From positions 124,001-188,000 of the forward strand of contig NZ_VTOX01000003.1 of the NCBI RefSeq assembly GCF_012184415.1: a stretch of 64,000 bases of DNA, in the 5' to 3' direction. This DNA comes from Ramlibacter lithotrophicus. GTDB taxonomy: Bacteria; Pseudomonadota; Gammaproteobacteria; Burkholderiales; Burkholderiaceae_C. Numbering within the stretch: position 1 is the stretch's first letter; every line of letters begins with the position of its first letter. Position numbers and translations under genes: made by a program. Below, piece by piece: positions 8,343 through 18,374 of this stretch. Under the pieces are notes generated by a model. The model was not told where the DNA came from and ran no database searches. It saw only the letters and a list, made by a program, of their open reading frames with translations.

Positions 8343-10409
8343 ATGTTTGCATTGTTCGAAGAAGCCGGGAAGTTCCAGACCGGCCGCGTGCTGTCGGAAG
8401 CGGAGGCCTCGTCCCAGATCGAGCTCGACAGCGGCAAGCGCGTCAAGGTGAAGTCGGCCAACGTCCTGCTCAGGTTCGAGCAGCCCGCGCCGGCCGAGCT
8501 GATGCGCGAGGCGCAGGCGGTCGCGGCCGGGATCGAGCTCGAACTCGCCTGGGAATTCGCGCCCGAGGACGAGTTCGGCTTCGCCGACCTGGCGCGCGAG
8601 TACTTCAGCGAGCGCCCCACCCTGGCCCAGCAGGCCGGGGCCTTGTTGCGCCTGTTCGAGGCGCCCCATTACTTCCGCCGCGCCGGCCGCGGCCGGTTCA
8701 GGAAGGCACCGGCCGAGATCCTGCAGCAGGCGCTGGCGGCCATCGAGAAAAAGCAGCAGGTGCAGGCGCAGATCGAGGCCTGGGCGGCGGAACTGGCCGC
8801 CGGCCGCTGCCCGCAGCCGATCCGCGACCAGCTGTTCAGGATCCTGTTCAAGCCGGACAAGAACGCCGCCGAATACAAGGCGGTGGTGGAGGCGGCGCGC
8901 GCGACGCACAGCAATCCGCTGGACCTGCTGCAGCGCTCCGGCGCGATCGACTCGCCCTACCAGTTCCACTGGAAGCGGTTCCTGTTCGAGAACTTCCCCA
9001 AGGGCACCGGCTTTCCGCCGCTGGACGCGCCGCCGATCCGCGAGGAGCTGCCGCTCGCGACCGTGCAGGCCTTCTCGGTCGACGACTCCAGCACGACCGA
9101 GATCGACGACGCCTTGTCGGTGCAAGGGCTGGGCACCGGAACCGTGACGGTAGGCATCCACATCGCCGCCCCCGGGCTCGCGCTGCAGCCGGCCACGCCG
9201 ATCGACCAGGTGGCGCGCCAGCGGCTCTCCACGGTCTACATGCCCGGCTACAAGATCACCATGCTGCCAGACGACGTGGTGCAGGCTTACACGCTGCTGG
9301 CCGGACGCGACTGTCCTGCGGTGTCGCTTTATGCCGAGTACGACGAAGCCTCGCTCGTGCTCAAGGGCACGCGCACCAGCCTGGAGCGCGTTCCGGTCAC
9401 CCACAACCTGCGCCACGACCAGCTCGACGCGGTGATCACCGAGGACTGGCTGCGCGGCGGCGATCCCGGCGAGGCCGACGAAACGCATCCGGTGCACCAG
9501 TTGCGCGACGAGCTCTCGTTCCTGTTCCGCCTGGCGACGCACCTGAAGTCGCTGCGGGAGGTGGTGCGCGGCAAGCCGGAGAACTTCAACCGGCCCGACT
9601 ACAACTTCCGGCTGGCGGGCCACGACGGCTCGGAGCCGACCGGCCAGGAGCGGGTCGAGATCACCGAGCGCCGCCGCGGCGCGCCGCTGGACCTGATCGT
9701 GTCCGAGGCGATGATCCTCGCCAACAGCAGCTGGGGCTCGTGGCTGGCCGAACTGGGGGTGCCGGCCATCTACCGCAGCCAGGCCAGCCTGCTGCCGGGC
9801 GTGAAGGTGCGCATGGGGACCAAGGCGCTCCCTCATGCCGGCATCGGGGTCAAGAGCTACGCCTGGAGCACCTCGCCGTTGCGCCGCTACACGGACCTCG
9901 TGAACCAGTGGCAGATCATCGCCGCCGCCCGCCATGGCCGAACGGCGGCGCTGGTCGCACCCTTCAAGCCCAAGGACGCCGAGCTGTTCTCCGTGATCTC
10001 CAGCTTCGACGCGGCGTACAGCGCGTACAACGGCCACCAGGCCGCGATGGAACGCTTCTGGACGCTGCGCTACCTGCAGCAGGAAGGCATCGCGGAGCTG
10101 ACCGGCGTCGTGTTCAAGGAGGGCCTGGTGCGCGCCGACCACCTGCCGCTGGTGCTGCCCGTGCTGGGCGGGGCCGACCTGCCGCGCGGCTCGCACGTAC
10201 GGGTGAAGCTGGGGGAGATCGACCCCATCACGCTCGACGTGAAAGGGACGGTGGTCGAGCGGCTCGATGTGGCGCCCGAGCCACTCGATGTGGAGGAAGA
10301 GGAAGCGGAAGGCGAGCCGGTGGCCGGCCCGATTGCGATCGCCGTCGATGTCAACGACACTGAGGAATCCACCACAGCGGCCGCAGCGGCCGACACCCGC
10401 GTGACGTGA
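8343..10409 (+). CDS. RNB-domain 3'-5' exoribonuclease (RNase II family)
   Basis: 688 aa. N-terminal OB-like region, then the RNB catalytic domain with the Mg-binding Asp cluster SVDDSSTTEIDDALSV near residues 240-260. The RNB signature STVYMPGYKITMLP and the later SPLRRYTDLVNQWQI are also present. It degrades single-stranded RNA processively in the cytoplasm. Length and order fit RNase II-type proteins of Burkholderiales better than RNase R, which has a longer basic tail. The C-terminal 50 residues are acidic and Ala-rich. The stop overlaps the GTG start of the TonB-like gene. Confidence 0.9.
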   Translation: MFALFEEAGKFQTGRVLSEAEASSQIELDSGKRVKVKSANVLLRFEQPAPAELMREAQAVAAGIELELAWEFAPEDEFGFADLAREYFSERPTLAQQAGALLRLFEAPHYFRRAGRGRFRKAPAEILQQALAAIEKKQQVQAQIEAWAAELAAGRCPQPIRDQLFRILFKPDKNAAEYKAVVEAARATHSNPLDLLQRSGAIDSPYQFHWKRFLFENFPKGTGFPPLDAPPIREELPLATVQAFSVDDSSTTEIDDALSVQGLGTGTVTVGIHIAAPGLALQPATPIDQVARQRLSTVYMPGYKITMLPDDVVQAYTLLAGRDCPAVSLYAEYDEASLVLKGTRTSLERVPVTHNLRHDQLDAVITEDWLRGGDPGEADETHPVHQLRDELSFLFRLATHLKSLREVVRGKPENFNRPDYNFRLAGHDGSEPTGQERVEITERRRGAPLDLIVSEAMILANSSWGSWLAELGVPAIYRSQASLLPGVKVRMGTKALPHAGIGVKSYAWSTSPLRRYTDLVNQWQIIAAARHGRTAALVAPFKPKDAELFSVISSFDAAYSAYNGHQAAMERFWTLRYLQQEGIAELTGVVFKEGLVRADHLPLVLPVLGGADLPRGSHVRVKLGEIDPITLDVKGTVVERLDVAPEPLDVEEEEAEGEPVAGPIAIAVDVNDTEESTTAAAAADTRVT

Positions 10410-11263
10410 ACCTGCGTTCCCTCAGTACCCTGCAGATCGCGCTCGGCGCTTCCTTCGCCGTCCATGCCGTGTTGCTGACGGTGCGCTTCGTCGACCCCGA
10501 AGGCTTCAACCGCGTGTTCGAGGACACGCCGCTCGAGGTCATCCTGGTCAACGCGAAGACCAACGAGAAGCCTGACAAGGCGGCGCGCGCCATCGCCCAG
10601 ACCTCGCTGGCCGGCGGCGGCGACGCGCTGCGCGGGCACGCGACCTCGCCGCTGCCGCCGTCGGCGCTGACGACCATCGGCGACTCGGCGGAGGACGCCC
10701 AGAAGAAGATCGATGCCATGCAGGAGCAGCAGATGCTGATGCTGGCGCAGATCAAGAAGATGCTGGCCGCCCTGCCGCCGCCCGACCCGAAGCAGCCGAC
10801 CAGCAACCCGGAGGCCCAGGCGCGCGAGAACAAGCGCCGGCAGCTGCTGAAGATGCTGGCCGAGATCGAGCGCCGGATCAACGAGGAGAACGCGCGGCCG
10901 AAGAAGCGCTACATCAGCCCGTCCACGCGCGAGGAGGTGTATGCCATCTACTACGACACCTTGCGCCGCAAGATCGAGCAGCAGGGTACGCGCCACTTCC
11001 CCGAGGTGGCCGGCAGGAAGCTGTATGGCGAACTGACGATGGTCGTCACGGTGAACTTCGACGGCAAGGTGCTCGACACCGAAGTCGCCCAGACGTCCGG
11101 GAGCCTGGCCCTCGACCGGCGAGCCGTCACCATCGCCCGCACCGCGGGCCCGTTCGGCCGCTTCAGCGACGCGATGCGGCGCAAGGCCGACCAGATTGTC
11201 GTGGTGTCGCGCTTCAAGTTCACCCGCGACGAAACCCTCGAGACGAAACTGACAGAACAATGA
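10406..11263 (+). CDS. TonB-family energy transducer-like protein
   Basis: 285 aa. One N-terminal membrane segment (about 9-27), a long Lys/Glu/Gln-rich periplasmic linker with predicted coil around residues 95-165, and a C-terminal TonB-like domain (about 185-275; [42 protein letters not shown]). The Pro-rich spacer of classical TonB is almost absent (only LPPPDPKQP), and no exbB/exbD is nearby, so a receptor-energising role is uncertain. It starts with GTG in a GTGA overlap with the nuclease gene, and its stop overlaps aroE by ATGA. Confidence 0.8.
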   Translation: MNLRSLSTLQIALGASFAVHAVLLTVRFVDPEGFNRVFEDTPLEVILVNAKTNEKPDKAARAIAQTSLAGGGDALRGHATSPLPPSALTTIGDSAEDAQKKIDAMQEQQMLMLAQIKKMLAALPPPDPKQPTSNPEAQARENKRRQLLKMLAEIERRINEENARPKKRYISPSTREEVYAIYYDTLRRKIEQQGTRHFPEVAGRKLYGELTMVVTVNFDGKVLDTEVAQTSGSLALDRRAVTIARTAGPFGRFSDAMRRKADQIVVVSRFKFTRDETLETKLTEQ

Positions 11264-12102
11264 GTGCCGACCGCTACTGCGTCATGGGCAATCCCGTGGA
11301 ACACAGCCGGTCGCCGTGGATCCACGCGCGCTTCGGCGAACTGACCGGCCAAGGCGTGGAATACGGCAAGCGGCTGGTGGAGCCGAGCGGCTTTGCCGAG
11401 GCCGTCGCGGCCTTCCGCGCCGAAGGCGGCAAGGGCTGCAACGTCACCGTGCCCTTCAAGTTCGAAGCCGCGGCGCTGGCAGCCCGCTCGACGCCGCGCG
11501 CGCAGCTGGCCCGGGCCTGCAACACCCTCCGCTTCGACGCGGAGGGCATCTTCGGCGACAACACCGACGGCATCGGCCTGGTGCGGGACATCACCGTGAA
11601 CGCGGCCACGGCGGTCGCCGGCCGCGACCTGCTGCTGATCGGCGCCGGCGGCGCCGCGGCCGGCGTGCTGGCCCCGCTGCTGGAGACCGGGCCGCGACGC
11701 CTGGTCGTGGCCAACCGAACGCGGGACCGCGCCGCCGACCTCGTGTCGCGGCACGCGGCGCTGGCCCGCCGGCACGGCGTCGAGCTGGCGGCCAGCGGCC
11801 TCGCGGACGTGCCCAGCGCGTTCGACGTCGTCGTCAACGGCACCGCCAGCAGCCTGCAGGGCGACAGCGTTCCGGTGCCGCCCGGCGTGCTGCGGCCGGG
11901 CGCGCTGGCCTGCGACATGATGTACGGCGCCGCCGCGCGAGCGTTCCTGCAGTGGGCGCAGGCGCACGGCGCGGTCGCGCGCGACGGGCTGGGCATGCTG
12001 GTGGAGCAGGCCGCCGAGTCCTTCTTCCTGTGGCGCGGCGTGCGGCCGCCGTCGGCGCAGGTACTGGCCGAATTGCGCGCCATCGTGGACGGCCAGGCAT
12101 GA
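11260..12102 (+). CDS. aroE: Shikimate dehydrogenase (NADP+)
   Basis: Reduces 3-dehydroshikimate to shikimate in aromatic amino acid synthesis. 280 aa, normal. Substrate site HSRSPWIH (residues 13-20) and NVTVPFK with the catalytic Lys; [10 protein letters not shown]; Rossmann loop [17 protein letters not shown] for NADP binding. It is coupled by ATGA overlaps at both ends, to the TonB-like gene and to mtgA. It is the second shikimate-pathway gene in the window, apart from aroG. Confidence 0.95.
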   Translation: MSADRYCVMGNPVEHSRSPWIHARFGELTGQGVEYGKRLVEPSGFAEAVAAFRAEGGKGCNVTVPFKFEAAALAARSTPRAQLARACNTLRFDAEGIFGDNTDGIGLVRDITVNAATAVAGRDLLLIGAGGAAAGVLAPLLETGPRRLVVANRTRDRAADLVSRHAALARRHGVELAASGLADVPSAFDVVVNGTASSLQGDSVPVPPGVLRPGALACDMMYGAAARAFLQWAQAHGAVARDGLGMLVEQAAESFFLWRGVRPPSAQVLAELRAIVDGQA

Positions 12103-12845
12103 AGCGCGTCTGGCGGCTCGTCGCGCTGGTCCTGGTCGCGGGGATCGGATTGCAGCTGTTCTTCCTCGTGCGCATCGCGCTGGCCGCGACCGTCGACCCG
12201 CAGTCCACGACTTTCCAGCGCTCGGAGGCGTGGCGGATCGCCACCGGCAGCAAGCCGTTCCGCTGGCGCCAGCAGTGGGTGCCGTACGAACGAATTTCGG
12301 ACAACCTCAAGCGCGCCGTGATCGCGTCGGAAGACGACAGTTTCAGCAGCCACGAAGGCGTGGACTGGGAAGCGCTCGAGAAGGCCTGGGAGCGCAACGA
12401 GCGCGCCGAAGCCCGCGCCGCGCGGCAGCAGGCGCGCTCCTCCACCCGCAGTCAGCTCGCGGCGCCGAAGCGGCCGAAGATCGTCGGCGGCTCGACGATC
12501 ACCCAGCAACTGGCCAAGAACCTGCTGCTGTCGGGCGAGCGCACGCTGCTGCGCAAGGGGCAGGAAATCGTGCTCACCTTCGCGCTGGAGCGGATGCTGT
12601 CGAAGGAGCGGATCCTGGAGATCTACCTCAACAGCGTCGAGTGGGGCGAAGGCGTGTTCGGGGCCGAGGCGGCCGCGCGCCACTATTACCGCAAGCCGGC
12701 GGCGCAGCTCTCGGCGTACGAAGCGGCGCGCCTGGCCGTCATGCTGCCGCGCCCCAAGTACTTCGAGAAGCTGCCGAACTCCGGCTACCTGGCGAGTCGC
12801 GCCTCCACCATCGCGGCCCGCATGCGCGACGCGGACCTGCCATGA
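12099..12845 (+). CDS. mtgA: Monofunctional peptidoglycan glycosyltransferase
   Basis: 248 aa, single N-terminal membrane anchor (about 7-29), then a GT51 glycosyltransferase domain that polymerises lipid II without transpeptidation. Catalytic Glu in [15 protein letters not shown], then [15 protein letters not shown] and the [14 protein letters not shown] motif. An Ala/Arg-rich insert of about 25 residues (around 110-135) sits between the first two motifs. The ATG overlaps the aroE stop. Confidence 0.94.
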   Translation: MKRVWRLVALVLVAGIGLQLFFLVRIALAATVDPQSTTFQRSEAWRIATGSKPFRWRQQWVPYERISDNLKRAVIASEDDSFSSHEGVDWEALEKAWERNERAEARAARQQARSSTRSQLAAPKRPKIVGGSTITQQLAKNLLLSGERTLLRKGQEIVLTFALERMLSKERILEIYLNSVEWGEGVFGAEAAARHYYRKPAAQLSAYEAARLAVMLPRPKYFEKLPNSGYLASRASTIAARMRDADLP

Positions 12846-12903
12846 GCCGCCCGGCCGCTCCGGAGGCTCATGGCACCGCAGCCCGCAGGGCGGAGGTTAC
12901 CCA

Positions 12904-13458
12904 ATGACCACCTTGCGCGTCCTCGGCATCGATCCGGGCCTGCAGACCACCGGCTTCGGCGTGGTCGACGTCGACGGCCACGCACTCACGTACGTCGCCA
13001 GCGGCACGATCACCACCAGCCACCTCGATCGCGGCAACCTGCCGGCGCGCCTGAAGGTGCTGTTCGACGGCATCGCCGAAGTGAGGCAGCGTTACCAGCC
13101 GGACGTGGCGGCGGTGGAGATCGTGTTCGTCAACGTCAACCCGCAGGCCACCCTGCTGCTCGGGCAGGCACGCGGCGCCTGCGTCACGGCGCTGGTCGCG
13201 TGCCAGCTGGAGGTGGCCGAGTACACCGCCTTGCAGATGAAGCGCGCCGTCGCCGGCCACGGCCAGGCCGGGAAGGCGCAGGTCCAGGAGATGGTCAAGC
13301 GCCTGTTGCGGCTGCCGGGCCTGCCCGGCAAGGACGCCGCCGATGCGCTGGGCCTGGCGATCACGCACGCCCACGCCGGCCTCACGATGCAGAAGATCGC
13401 CGATGCCGGCGGGACCCGGCGCACTTCGGCGATGTACAAGGGCGGGCGCAGCTACTGA
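12904..13458 (+). CDS. ruvC: Holliday-junction resolvase RuvC
   Basis: 184 aa. Cuts four-way DNA junctions during recombination together with RuvAB (not in the window). Acidic active-site residues: Asp10 in GIDPGL, Glu72 in [10 protein letters not shown], and the C-terminal Asp pair in [19 protein letters not shown] lies seven bases before the ATG. Last gene of the rightward run that begins at 8343; a 58-base gap separates it from mtgA. Confidence 0.96.
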   Translation: MTTLRVLGIDPGLQTTGFGVVDVDGHALTYVASGTITTSHLDRGNLPARLKVLFDGIAEVRQRYQPDVAAVEIVFVNVNPQATLLLGQARGACVTALVACQLEVAEYTALQMKRAVAGHGQAGKAQVQEMVKRLLRLPGLPGKDAADALGLAITHAHAGLTMQKIADAGGTRRTSAMYKGGRSY

Positions 13459-13505
13459 CCTGACCCGCGGCGCGGGACCACCATGCCGGCTCCCGCCTGG
13501 CCGAC

Positions 13506-13538
13506 AAAAAATCGGGCCGGGCTTGCGAGGCCCGGCCC
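13506..13538 (-). terminator. Rho-independent terminator of the decaheme cytochrome gene
   Basis: Perfect 9-bp stem GGGCCGGGC / GCCCGGCCC with a 7-nt loop, followed on the minus strand by GATTTTTT. It lies 49 bases past the cytochrome stop and also faces the end of ruvC. Confidence 0.85.
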
Positions 13539-13586
13539 AAGCTGCCGCTGGAGTCGTTGACGGCAGAAGGGGTGAACTGCCGGGGA

Positions 13587-16172
13587 CTACCTGTGCACCA
13601 CGTCGGCGCCCAGCGCGCTGCCCGGCGCATGGCAGCCTTCGCAGGTTTCGAACACCTTGCCGGCATACAGCAGGTCGTTCTGCGTGAAGTTGCCGAACGC
13701 GCCGCCGCCGATGTTCTTCACATGCGTCTGCACTGCCTTCGCGTCGTGGCAGGACGTGCAGGTGGCCGCCTTGGGCGAGATCACGAGCCAGTCCAGCATG
13801 CCTGGCATGCCGGCGGGCTTGAACACGACCGAGCCGAGCACGCTGCGGTCCTGCTTCCACGAGTCGTTCACGTGGCAGTTGGCGCAGTTCGCCAGCCGGG
13901 CCGGGTAGGCCACCTCGGCGCTGAAGTTGTGGGTGGCGCCGGGGTAGAGGCTGCCGTCCGGGCGCGCCACGCAGGTGCCGGTGCCCAGCGGCGTGCCGCC
14001 GGCGGCCGTATTGCTGCCGTCCTTGTCGTATTCGCCGCCCACGTTCATGCAGTGGGTGAACGGGAAGCTGCGCCTGGCGCCGCCGTGGATCGAGTGGATG
14101 AAGCGCTTGGCCTGGTAGGACTCGTGCAGGAAGCTGCTGGTGTTGCCGGCCGCCAGCTGGCTGTCGCCCGCGACCGGGCCGGTGCTGCCGTCCGTCATCA
14201 GCGTATACGCCGCCGGCAGGTTGGAGTTGTGGCAGACGGAACAGCCTTCGGCGTTGTTGCGCGCGCCCTTGTGGAAGTCGGGCTTGTCGCCGGCGCCCAG
14301 CGGCAGGCCCAGGATGGCGTGGCACTTGTTGCACGCGTCGTTGCTGACGATGCGGCGGCGCGCCGCGGCGGTCGAAGCCGCGCCGGTGGCCGCGTTGGCT
14401 TCGAAGATCGCGTTCTTGACCGGCACGTACGCCAGGTCGGCGCTGGTGCGGGCCGGAACGGCGCCGATGGGGGTGCGGCTCGCCGCATCGAGCCTGCGCT
14501 CGGCCACGGAGCCGGTCATCAGCACGCGGAGGTTGCCCTTCGCGCCGGCGGGAATCTGGATATCGGCCGTGTAGCGATGGCTGCCGTCGTCCGCGCCGCG
14601 GTACATGGCCCAGCCGGCACCGCTCGCGGTCACGTCGTCCGCGGTGACGCCGGCCAGTGTTTCGGCGCCCACCTGCAGCGTGAAGGTGCCGAACCTGTTG
14701 GGCGGCGAGCCGAATCTGGCCGGATCCATCTGCGCATCCCAGCGGTAGTTGGTGTTGCAGCCGACGATCGAGGTGCCGGCGGAGTCCGTGGTGGCGGCGG
14801 CGCTGCAACCTTCGCGCAGGTCGTACGCCACGCCGGTGACCGGGTGCACCACGGCGTACCTCACCGTCAGCAGGCCGGGGGCCGTCGCCGTGGCGGCCTT
14901 CTTGAGCGTGACGCTTTCGATCCTGCCCTGGTACAGCGCGGCATTCGCCAGTTCCTGCACCCAGTGCACCTTGTCGGCGCTCAGCGGGCTGCTCGCACCG
15001 TGGCACGAGGTGCAGGTGGAGTTGGAGATCGCGGCGGCCGAGGCGCCCAGCTTGAGCGTGGTCACGTGCGTGGCGTGGAAGCCACTGGTCGTGCCGGCTT
15101 GGTGGCAACTCAGGCACGCTTCCTTGCTGGGAACGCTCTTCCAGTTGTCGCCTTGCGGCGTCTTGGGGTTGGCCCCGTCATGGCAGGCGACGCAGTTGCG
15201 GATCGGCTGCGGGAAGCCTACTTCGCTGTAGTCGTGCCTGCTGTTCTGGTAGCCCCAGATGGTGTAGTGCTCGCCTTGCCCGTGCAGCATCCTGCCGGCG
15301 TGGATCTTGTGCACCATGGTCGACAGCGCCAGATTGTTGCCGCTGTTGGCGTCGGTGGTGCCGGTGTTGTGGCACACCACGCAGTACTGCGTGTCGACCC
15401 GCCCGCCGCCGTGCAGCGCCAGCTTGTCATGGCAGTTGTTGCACGTGGCGATGTCGACCATCTTGCGGGTCTGGCTCGCCGTCGCGGCCACCGACTTGCC
15501 GCTGGAATCCAGCGTGAAGTCGAAGTACGGATTGACCAGCACCACTTCACCGGCGGCGTTCTTGTACCGCGCCTGGATGACGATGCGGTGGGTGCGGCCC
15601 GGCTCGAAGGCAACACCGGCCGTCTGAGCCGGATCCTTGATGTCCGCCTTGAACGTGTACGTGTAGTAGCCGTCCTGGTTGTACGCCAGTTGACCGGCCG
15701 TGCCGCCTTCGCTGGTGGCTTGCACCGCGCTGGCGAGCGCCGGCGCCCCGTTCGGGCCCACGCCGGCCGTGGCCGTTTCCGTGCGGTTGAGGTAACTGAC
15801 CCACTTGTCCGGCTCGCCGTTGCTGCCGGGCACCAGCTTGGCCAGCGCGAAGCTGACGCTGCCGGCCGCCACGCTGGAAACGACCTTGCCGTCGGAGAAC
15901 ACGGCGAAGTTGACCTTGGGCGGGCTGTCGATCGTCACGGCGGCCACGCCGTTTTGCTGCAGCACGCTGAAGCCCGCGGTCGAATTGACCGAGCTGTCGT
16001 TGGCGGCCTGCGCGCCGGCCGCGGCCAGCGCAGCGGCCACCGACACCGTGGCCGGCGGGGGTGCGGTGGTATCCGGGGGCGGGGCGTCACCGCCACTGCC
16101 GCCGCAGCCCGCCAGGGTCAAGGTGATGGCGGCGATGGTCGCTTGCGCGAACCGGGTCAAGCTGGATTTCAT
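13587..16172 (-). CDS. OmcA/MtrC-family decaheme c-type cytochrome, lipoprotein
   Basis: 861 aa. Signal peptide with lipobox LAGC (Cys23), then a Gly/Pro-rich spacer and beta-rich domains. Exactly ten CXXCH haem-binding motifs were found, from CNNCH (244-248) to CEGCH (844-848), in order: CNNCH, CVVCH, CVACH, CLSCH, CTSCH, CNKCH, CSVCH, CANCH, CTSCH, CEGCH. This matches surface-exposed decaheme cytochromes that pass electrons to extracellular acceptors. The usual MtrA-type periplasmic decaheme and MtrB-type porin genes are not beside it. It is a single-gene unit with its own terminator, divergent from a LysR gene. Confidence 0.9.
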   Translation of the reverse strand: MKSSLTRFAQATIAAITLTLAGCGGSGGDAPPPDTTAPPPATVSVAAALAAAGAQAANDSSVNSTAGFSVLQQNGVAAVTIDSPPKVNFAVFSDGKVVSSVAAGSVSFALAKLVPGSNGEPDKWVSYLNRTETATAGVGPNGAPALASAVQATSEGGTAGQLAYNQDGYYTYTFKADIKDPAQTAGVAFEPGRTHRIVIQARYKNAAGEVVLVNPYFDFTLDSSGKSVAATASQTRKMVDIATCNNCHDKLALHGGGRVDTQYCVVCHNTGTTDANSGNNLALSTMVHKIHAGRMLHGQGEHYTIWGYQNSRHDYSEVGFPQPIRNCVACHDGANPKTPQGDNWKSVPSKEACLSCHQAGTTSGFHATHVTTLKLGASAAAISNSTCTSCHGASSPLSADKVHWVQELANAALYQGRIESVTLKKAATATAPGLLTVRYAVVHPVTGVAYDLREGCSAAATTDSAGTSIVGCNTNYRWDAQMDPARFGSPPNRFGTFTLQVGAETLAGVTADDVTASGAGWAMYRGADDGSHRYTADIQIPAGAKGNLRVLMTGSVAERRLDAASRTPIGAVPARTSADLAYVPVKNAIFEANAATGAASTAAARRRIVSNDACNKCHAILGLPLGAGDKPDFHKGARNNAEGCSVCHNSNLPAAYTLMTDGSTGPVAGDSQLAAGNTSSFLHESYQAKRFIHSIHGGARRSFPFTHCMNVGGEYDKDGSNTAAGGTPLGTGTCVARPDGSLYPGATHNFSAEVAYPARLANCANCHVNDSWKQDRSVLGSVVFKPAGMPGMLDWLVISPKAATCTSCHDAKAVQTHVKNIGGGAFGNFTQNDLLYAGKVFETCEGCHAPGSALGADVVHR

Positions 16173-16218
16173 GTTCGACTCCGTCACGTCGGATGACGTC
16201 CCTCTGTTCGACTGTGCG

Positions 16219-16290
16219 GTCCCGATGCTAGAAAGGCCGGCGCATGAAGTCCATGGCGCGGCGCGCATTTCTATAATGCATGGCGTGCAT
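16219..16290. promoter_or_regulatory. Divergent control region, cytochrome / LysR gene
   Basis: The gap between the two divergent starts carries a perfect TATAAT (16272-16277) for the LysR gene and repeated GCAT/ATGC half-sites. These include ATGC-N13-GCAT around 16225 and GCAT-N7-ATGC around 16265. Such symmetric elements are plausible LysR-type operator sites; assignment is inference. Confidence 0.4.
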
Positions 16291-17265
16291 GACAGTCGCG
16301 CCGATCTGAACTTCCTGTTCCTGCTGGAGGCGCTGCTCGACGAAGGCAGCGTTTCCGCGGCTGCGGATCGGCTGGGTCTGTCGCAGCCGGCCCTGAGCCA
16401 CGCGCTGGCGCGCCTGCGGCGGCGCTTCGGCGACCCCCTGTTCGTCAAGACCCGGGCCGGCATGCGGCCCACTCCGACCGCCGAGCGCATCGGCCAGGTG
16501 TCGCGCACGGTGCTGGCACTGGTGCGCGAGGAGATTCTCGAAGTCGGCGCCTTCGATCCGGCGACCACCACCCGCACGTTCACGCTCGGACTCAGCGAGA
16601 TGGCGACGACCATCCTGCTGGGGCAGATCATCGAGCGGCTGGCGTTGGGCGCGCCCTCGGCACGGCTGCGGGTGGTGAGCCTGCGCGAGAAGGATGTCGC
16701 GCCGCAGCTCGAGGAGGGACAGGTTGACCTGGTGGTCGGCACCTATGCCATCAAGTCACCGTCGGTGATGCAGCAGTCGCTGTTCAAGGCCAGTGACTAC
16801 GTCTGCCTCGTGCGCACCGGCCACCGCGGCATCGGCACGAGCCTGTCGCTCGAACGGTTCGTGGCGCTGCCGCACGTGGTCGCCACCCAGAACTCGCGGG
16901 CGAACGACTACGTCGCCAAGGCCCTGCGGGCCAAGGGCCTTGATCGGCGGGTGGAGGTCGAGGTGCCCTCCCTGGTGGCGCTGCCGAACGTGGTCGCGCA
17001 CACCGACTGCGTGGCGCTGGTGCCGCGCGCCCTGGCGCTGCTGGCACAGCGGGCCGCGCCGCTGCGCATCCTGGAGTCGCCGATCCGGCCGCCGGCGCCC
17101 ACGGTACGGCAATACTGGCACCAGCGCTTCAATGCCGACACCGGCGTGACCTGGCTACGCACCACGCTGCGCGATCTGTGGCGCCAGGCCCCGGATGTCA
17201 GCCCAGCCGCTCCAGGATCAGCACCGCGAAGAACACGAACGCCGCGATCAGCGTCCATTTCGTGA
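16285..17265 (+). CDS. LysR-family regulator, divergent from the decaheme cytochrome
   Basis: 326 aa from GTG 16285. N-terminal winged helix (about 5-65; GSVSAAADRLGLSQPALSHALARLRRRFGDPLF) and a substrate-binding domain to about residue 290, of the NodD/PcpR-like subgroup. A TATAAT ends seven bases before this GTG. The ATG at 16276 overlaps the box, so GTG 16285 is preferred. Placement suggests it controls the cytochrome gene and itself. The final 20 or so residues (Arg/Pro/Ser-rich) overlap antisense with the small membrane-protein gene and may be a recent extension. Confidence 0.87.
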   Translation: MHDSRADLNFLFLLEALLDEGSVSAAADRLGLSQPALSHALARLRRRFGDPLFVKTRAGMRPTPTAERIGQVSRTVLALVREEILEVGAFDPATTTRTFTLGLSEMATTILLGQIIERLALGAPSARLRVVSLREKDVAPQLEEGQVDLVVGTYAIKSPSVMQQSLFKASDYVCLVRTGHRGIGTSLSLERFVALPHVVATQNSRANDYVAKALRAKGLDRRVEVEVPSLVALPNVVAHTDCVALVPRALALLAQRAAPLRILESPIRPPAPTVRQYWHQRFNADTGVTWLRTTLRDLWRQAPDVSPAAPGSAPRRTRTPRSASIS

Positions 17266-17374
17266 TCACGAACCCGTAGCGCTTGAACTTCGGCTGGCCG
17301 GTGCCGGCGTAGAAGGCGAAGCACACGGCCGCCGCCAGCAACAGCAGCAGGATGAGCCAGCGGAACAGGAGCAT
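17198..17374 (-). CDS. Small membrane protein downstream of lpxC (58 aa)
   Basis: Begins two bases after the lpxC stop. Two strongly hydrophobic helices (residues 2-22 and about 38-54) are joined by a short basic loop (GQPKFKRYG). Charge pattern, spacing and codon use support a translated gene in the lpxC transcript. Function unknown. The last 68 bases overlap antisense with the end of the LysR gene. Confidence 0.7.
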   Translation of the reverse strand: MLLFRWLILLLLLAAAVCFAFYAGTGQPKFKRYGFVITKWTLIAAFVFFAVLILERLG

Positions 17375-17376
17375 GG

Positions 17377-18300
17377 CTACCAGGCCCGCGCGGGGCGGGC
17401 GAAGCCCGCGGGCGCCTGCTTCTCGTCGTCGAAGCTCGCGAGCTCGTACGCGTCGGGTTGGGCCAGCAGCGCGCGCAGCAGCCTGTTGTTCAGCGCGTGA
17501 CCGGAACGGAACGCGCCGTAGGCCGCCAGCAGCGGCTTGCCCACCAGGTACAGGTCGCCCATCGCGTCCAGGATCTTGTGCTTGACGAATTCGTCGTCGT
17601 AGCGCAGGCCGTCGGCATTGAGCACGCGGTAGTCGTCCATCACCACCGCGTTGTCCAGCCCCCCGCCCAGGGCGAGGCCGCTCGCCCGCATCATCTCCAG
17701 GTCCTTCGTGAAGCCGAAGGTGCGGGCCCGCGCGATGTCGCGCGCGTACGAGCCGGTGCCGAGGTCGAACTCGAAGCGCTGGCCGGTCGAGTCGACCACG
17801 CGGTGGTCGAAGTCGATCTCGAAGGCCAGCTTGTACCCGTGGTACGGCGCAAGGCGCGCCCACTTGAGGTTCTCGCCCTCGCCCTCGCGCACCTCCACCG
17901 GCCGCAGCAGGCGGATGAAGCGGCGCGGCGCCCGCTGCAGTTCGATCCCGGCCGACTGCAGCAGGAACACGAACGATGCCGACGAGCCGTCCAGGATCGG
18001 CACTTCCTCGGCGGTGATGTCCACGTACAGGTTGTCCAGCCCGAGTCCGGCGCAGGCCGACATCAGGTGTTCCACCGTGTGCACCTTGGCGCCGCCGCGC
18101 GAGATCGTCGAGGCCATGCGGGTGTCGGTCACCGCCTCGGCCGACACCGGAATGTCGACCGGCACGGGCAGGTCGACGCGCCGGAAGACGATGCCGGTGT
18201 CCGGCTGCGCGGGCCGCAGCGTGAGCTCGACCCGCTGGCCGCTGTGCAGGCCGACGCCGACCGCGCGGGTCAGCGTCTTGAGCGTTCGTTGCTGGAGCAT
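17377..18300 (-). CDS. lpxC: UDP-3-O-acyl-N-acetylglucosamine deacetylase
   Basis: Committed step of lipid A synthesis; cytosolic zinc enzyme. 307 aa, normal. Zinc ligands are seen in HTVEH (74-78; His78) and in [10 protein letters not shown]; the general base/acid region SGHALNN is near the end. It lies last in the dcw cluster after ftsZ, the common proteobacterial arrangement, with 74 bases between. TAG stop, then two bases to the next small gene. Confidence 0.96.
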   Translation of the reverse strand: MLQQRTLKTLTRAVGVGLHSGQRVELTLRPAQPDTGIVFRRVDLPVPVDIPVSAEAVTDTRMASTISRGGAKVHTVEHLMSACAGLGLDNLYVDITAEEVPILDGSSASFVFLLQSAGIELQRAPRRFIRLLRPVEVREGEGENLKWARLAPYHGYKLAFEIDFDHRVVDSTGQRFEFDLGTGSYARDIARARTFGFTKDLEMMRASGLALGGGLDNAVVMDDYRVLNADGLRYDDEFVKHKILDAMGDLYLVGKPLLAAYGAFRSGHALNNRLLRALLAQPDAYELASFDDEKQAPAGFARPARAW

Positions 18301-18374
18301 GGCTCCGATTTTACGGGGGGCATCGCGCGCGGCCGATTGGCCGCGGCTATGTCCCCGATCGGCGCGAGCCGCCC

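Noticed and set aside
10406..11263. Naming the TonB-like gene tonB
   Set aside because: The Pro-rich spacer is minimal and no exbB/exbD is adjacent, so only family membership is claimed.
13557..16196. Long open frame on the plus strand opposite the cytochrome gene
   Set aside because: It has no recognisable domain and a His/Arg/Gly-biased composition typical of the antisense frame of GC-rich genes; the minus strand encodes ten CXXCH motifs and a lipobox.
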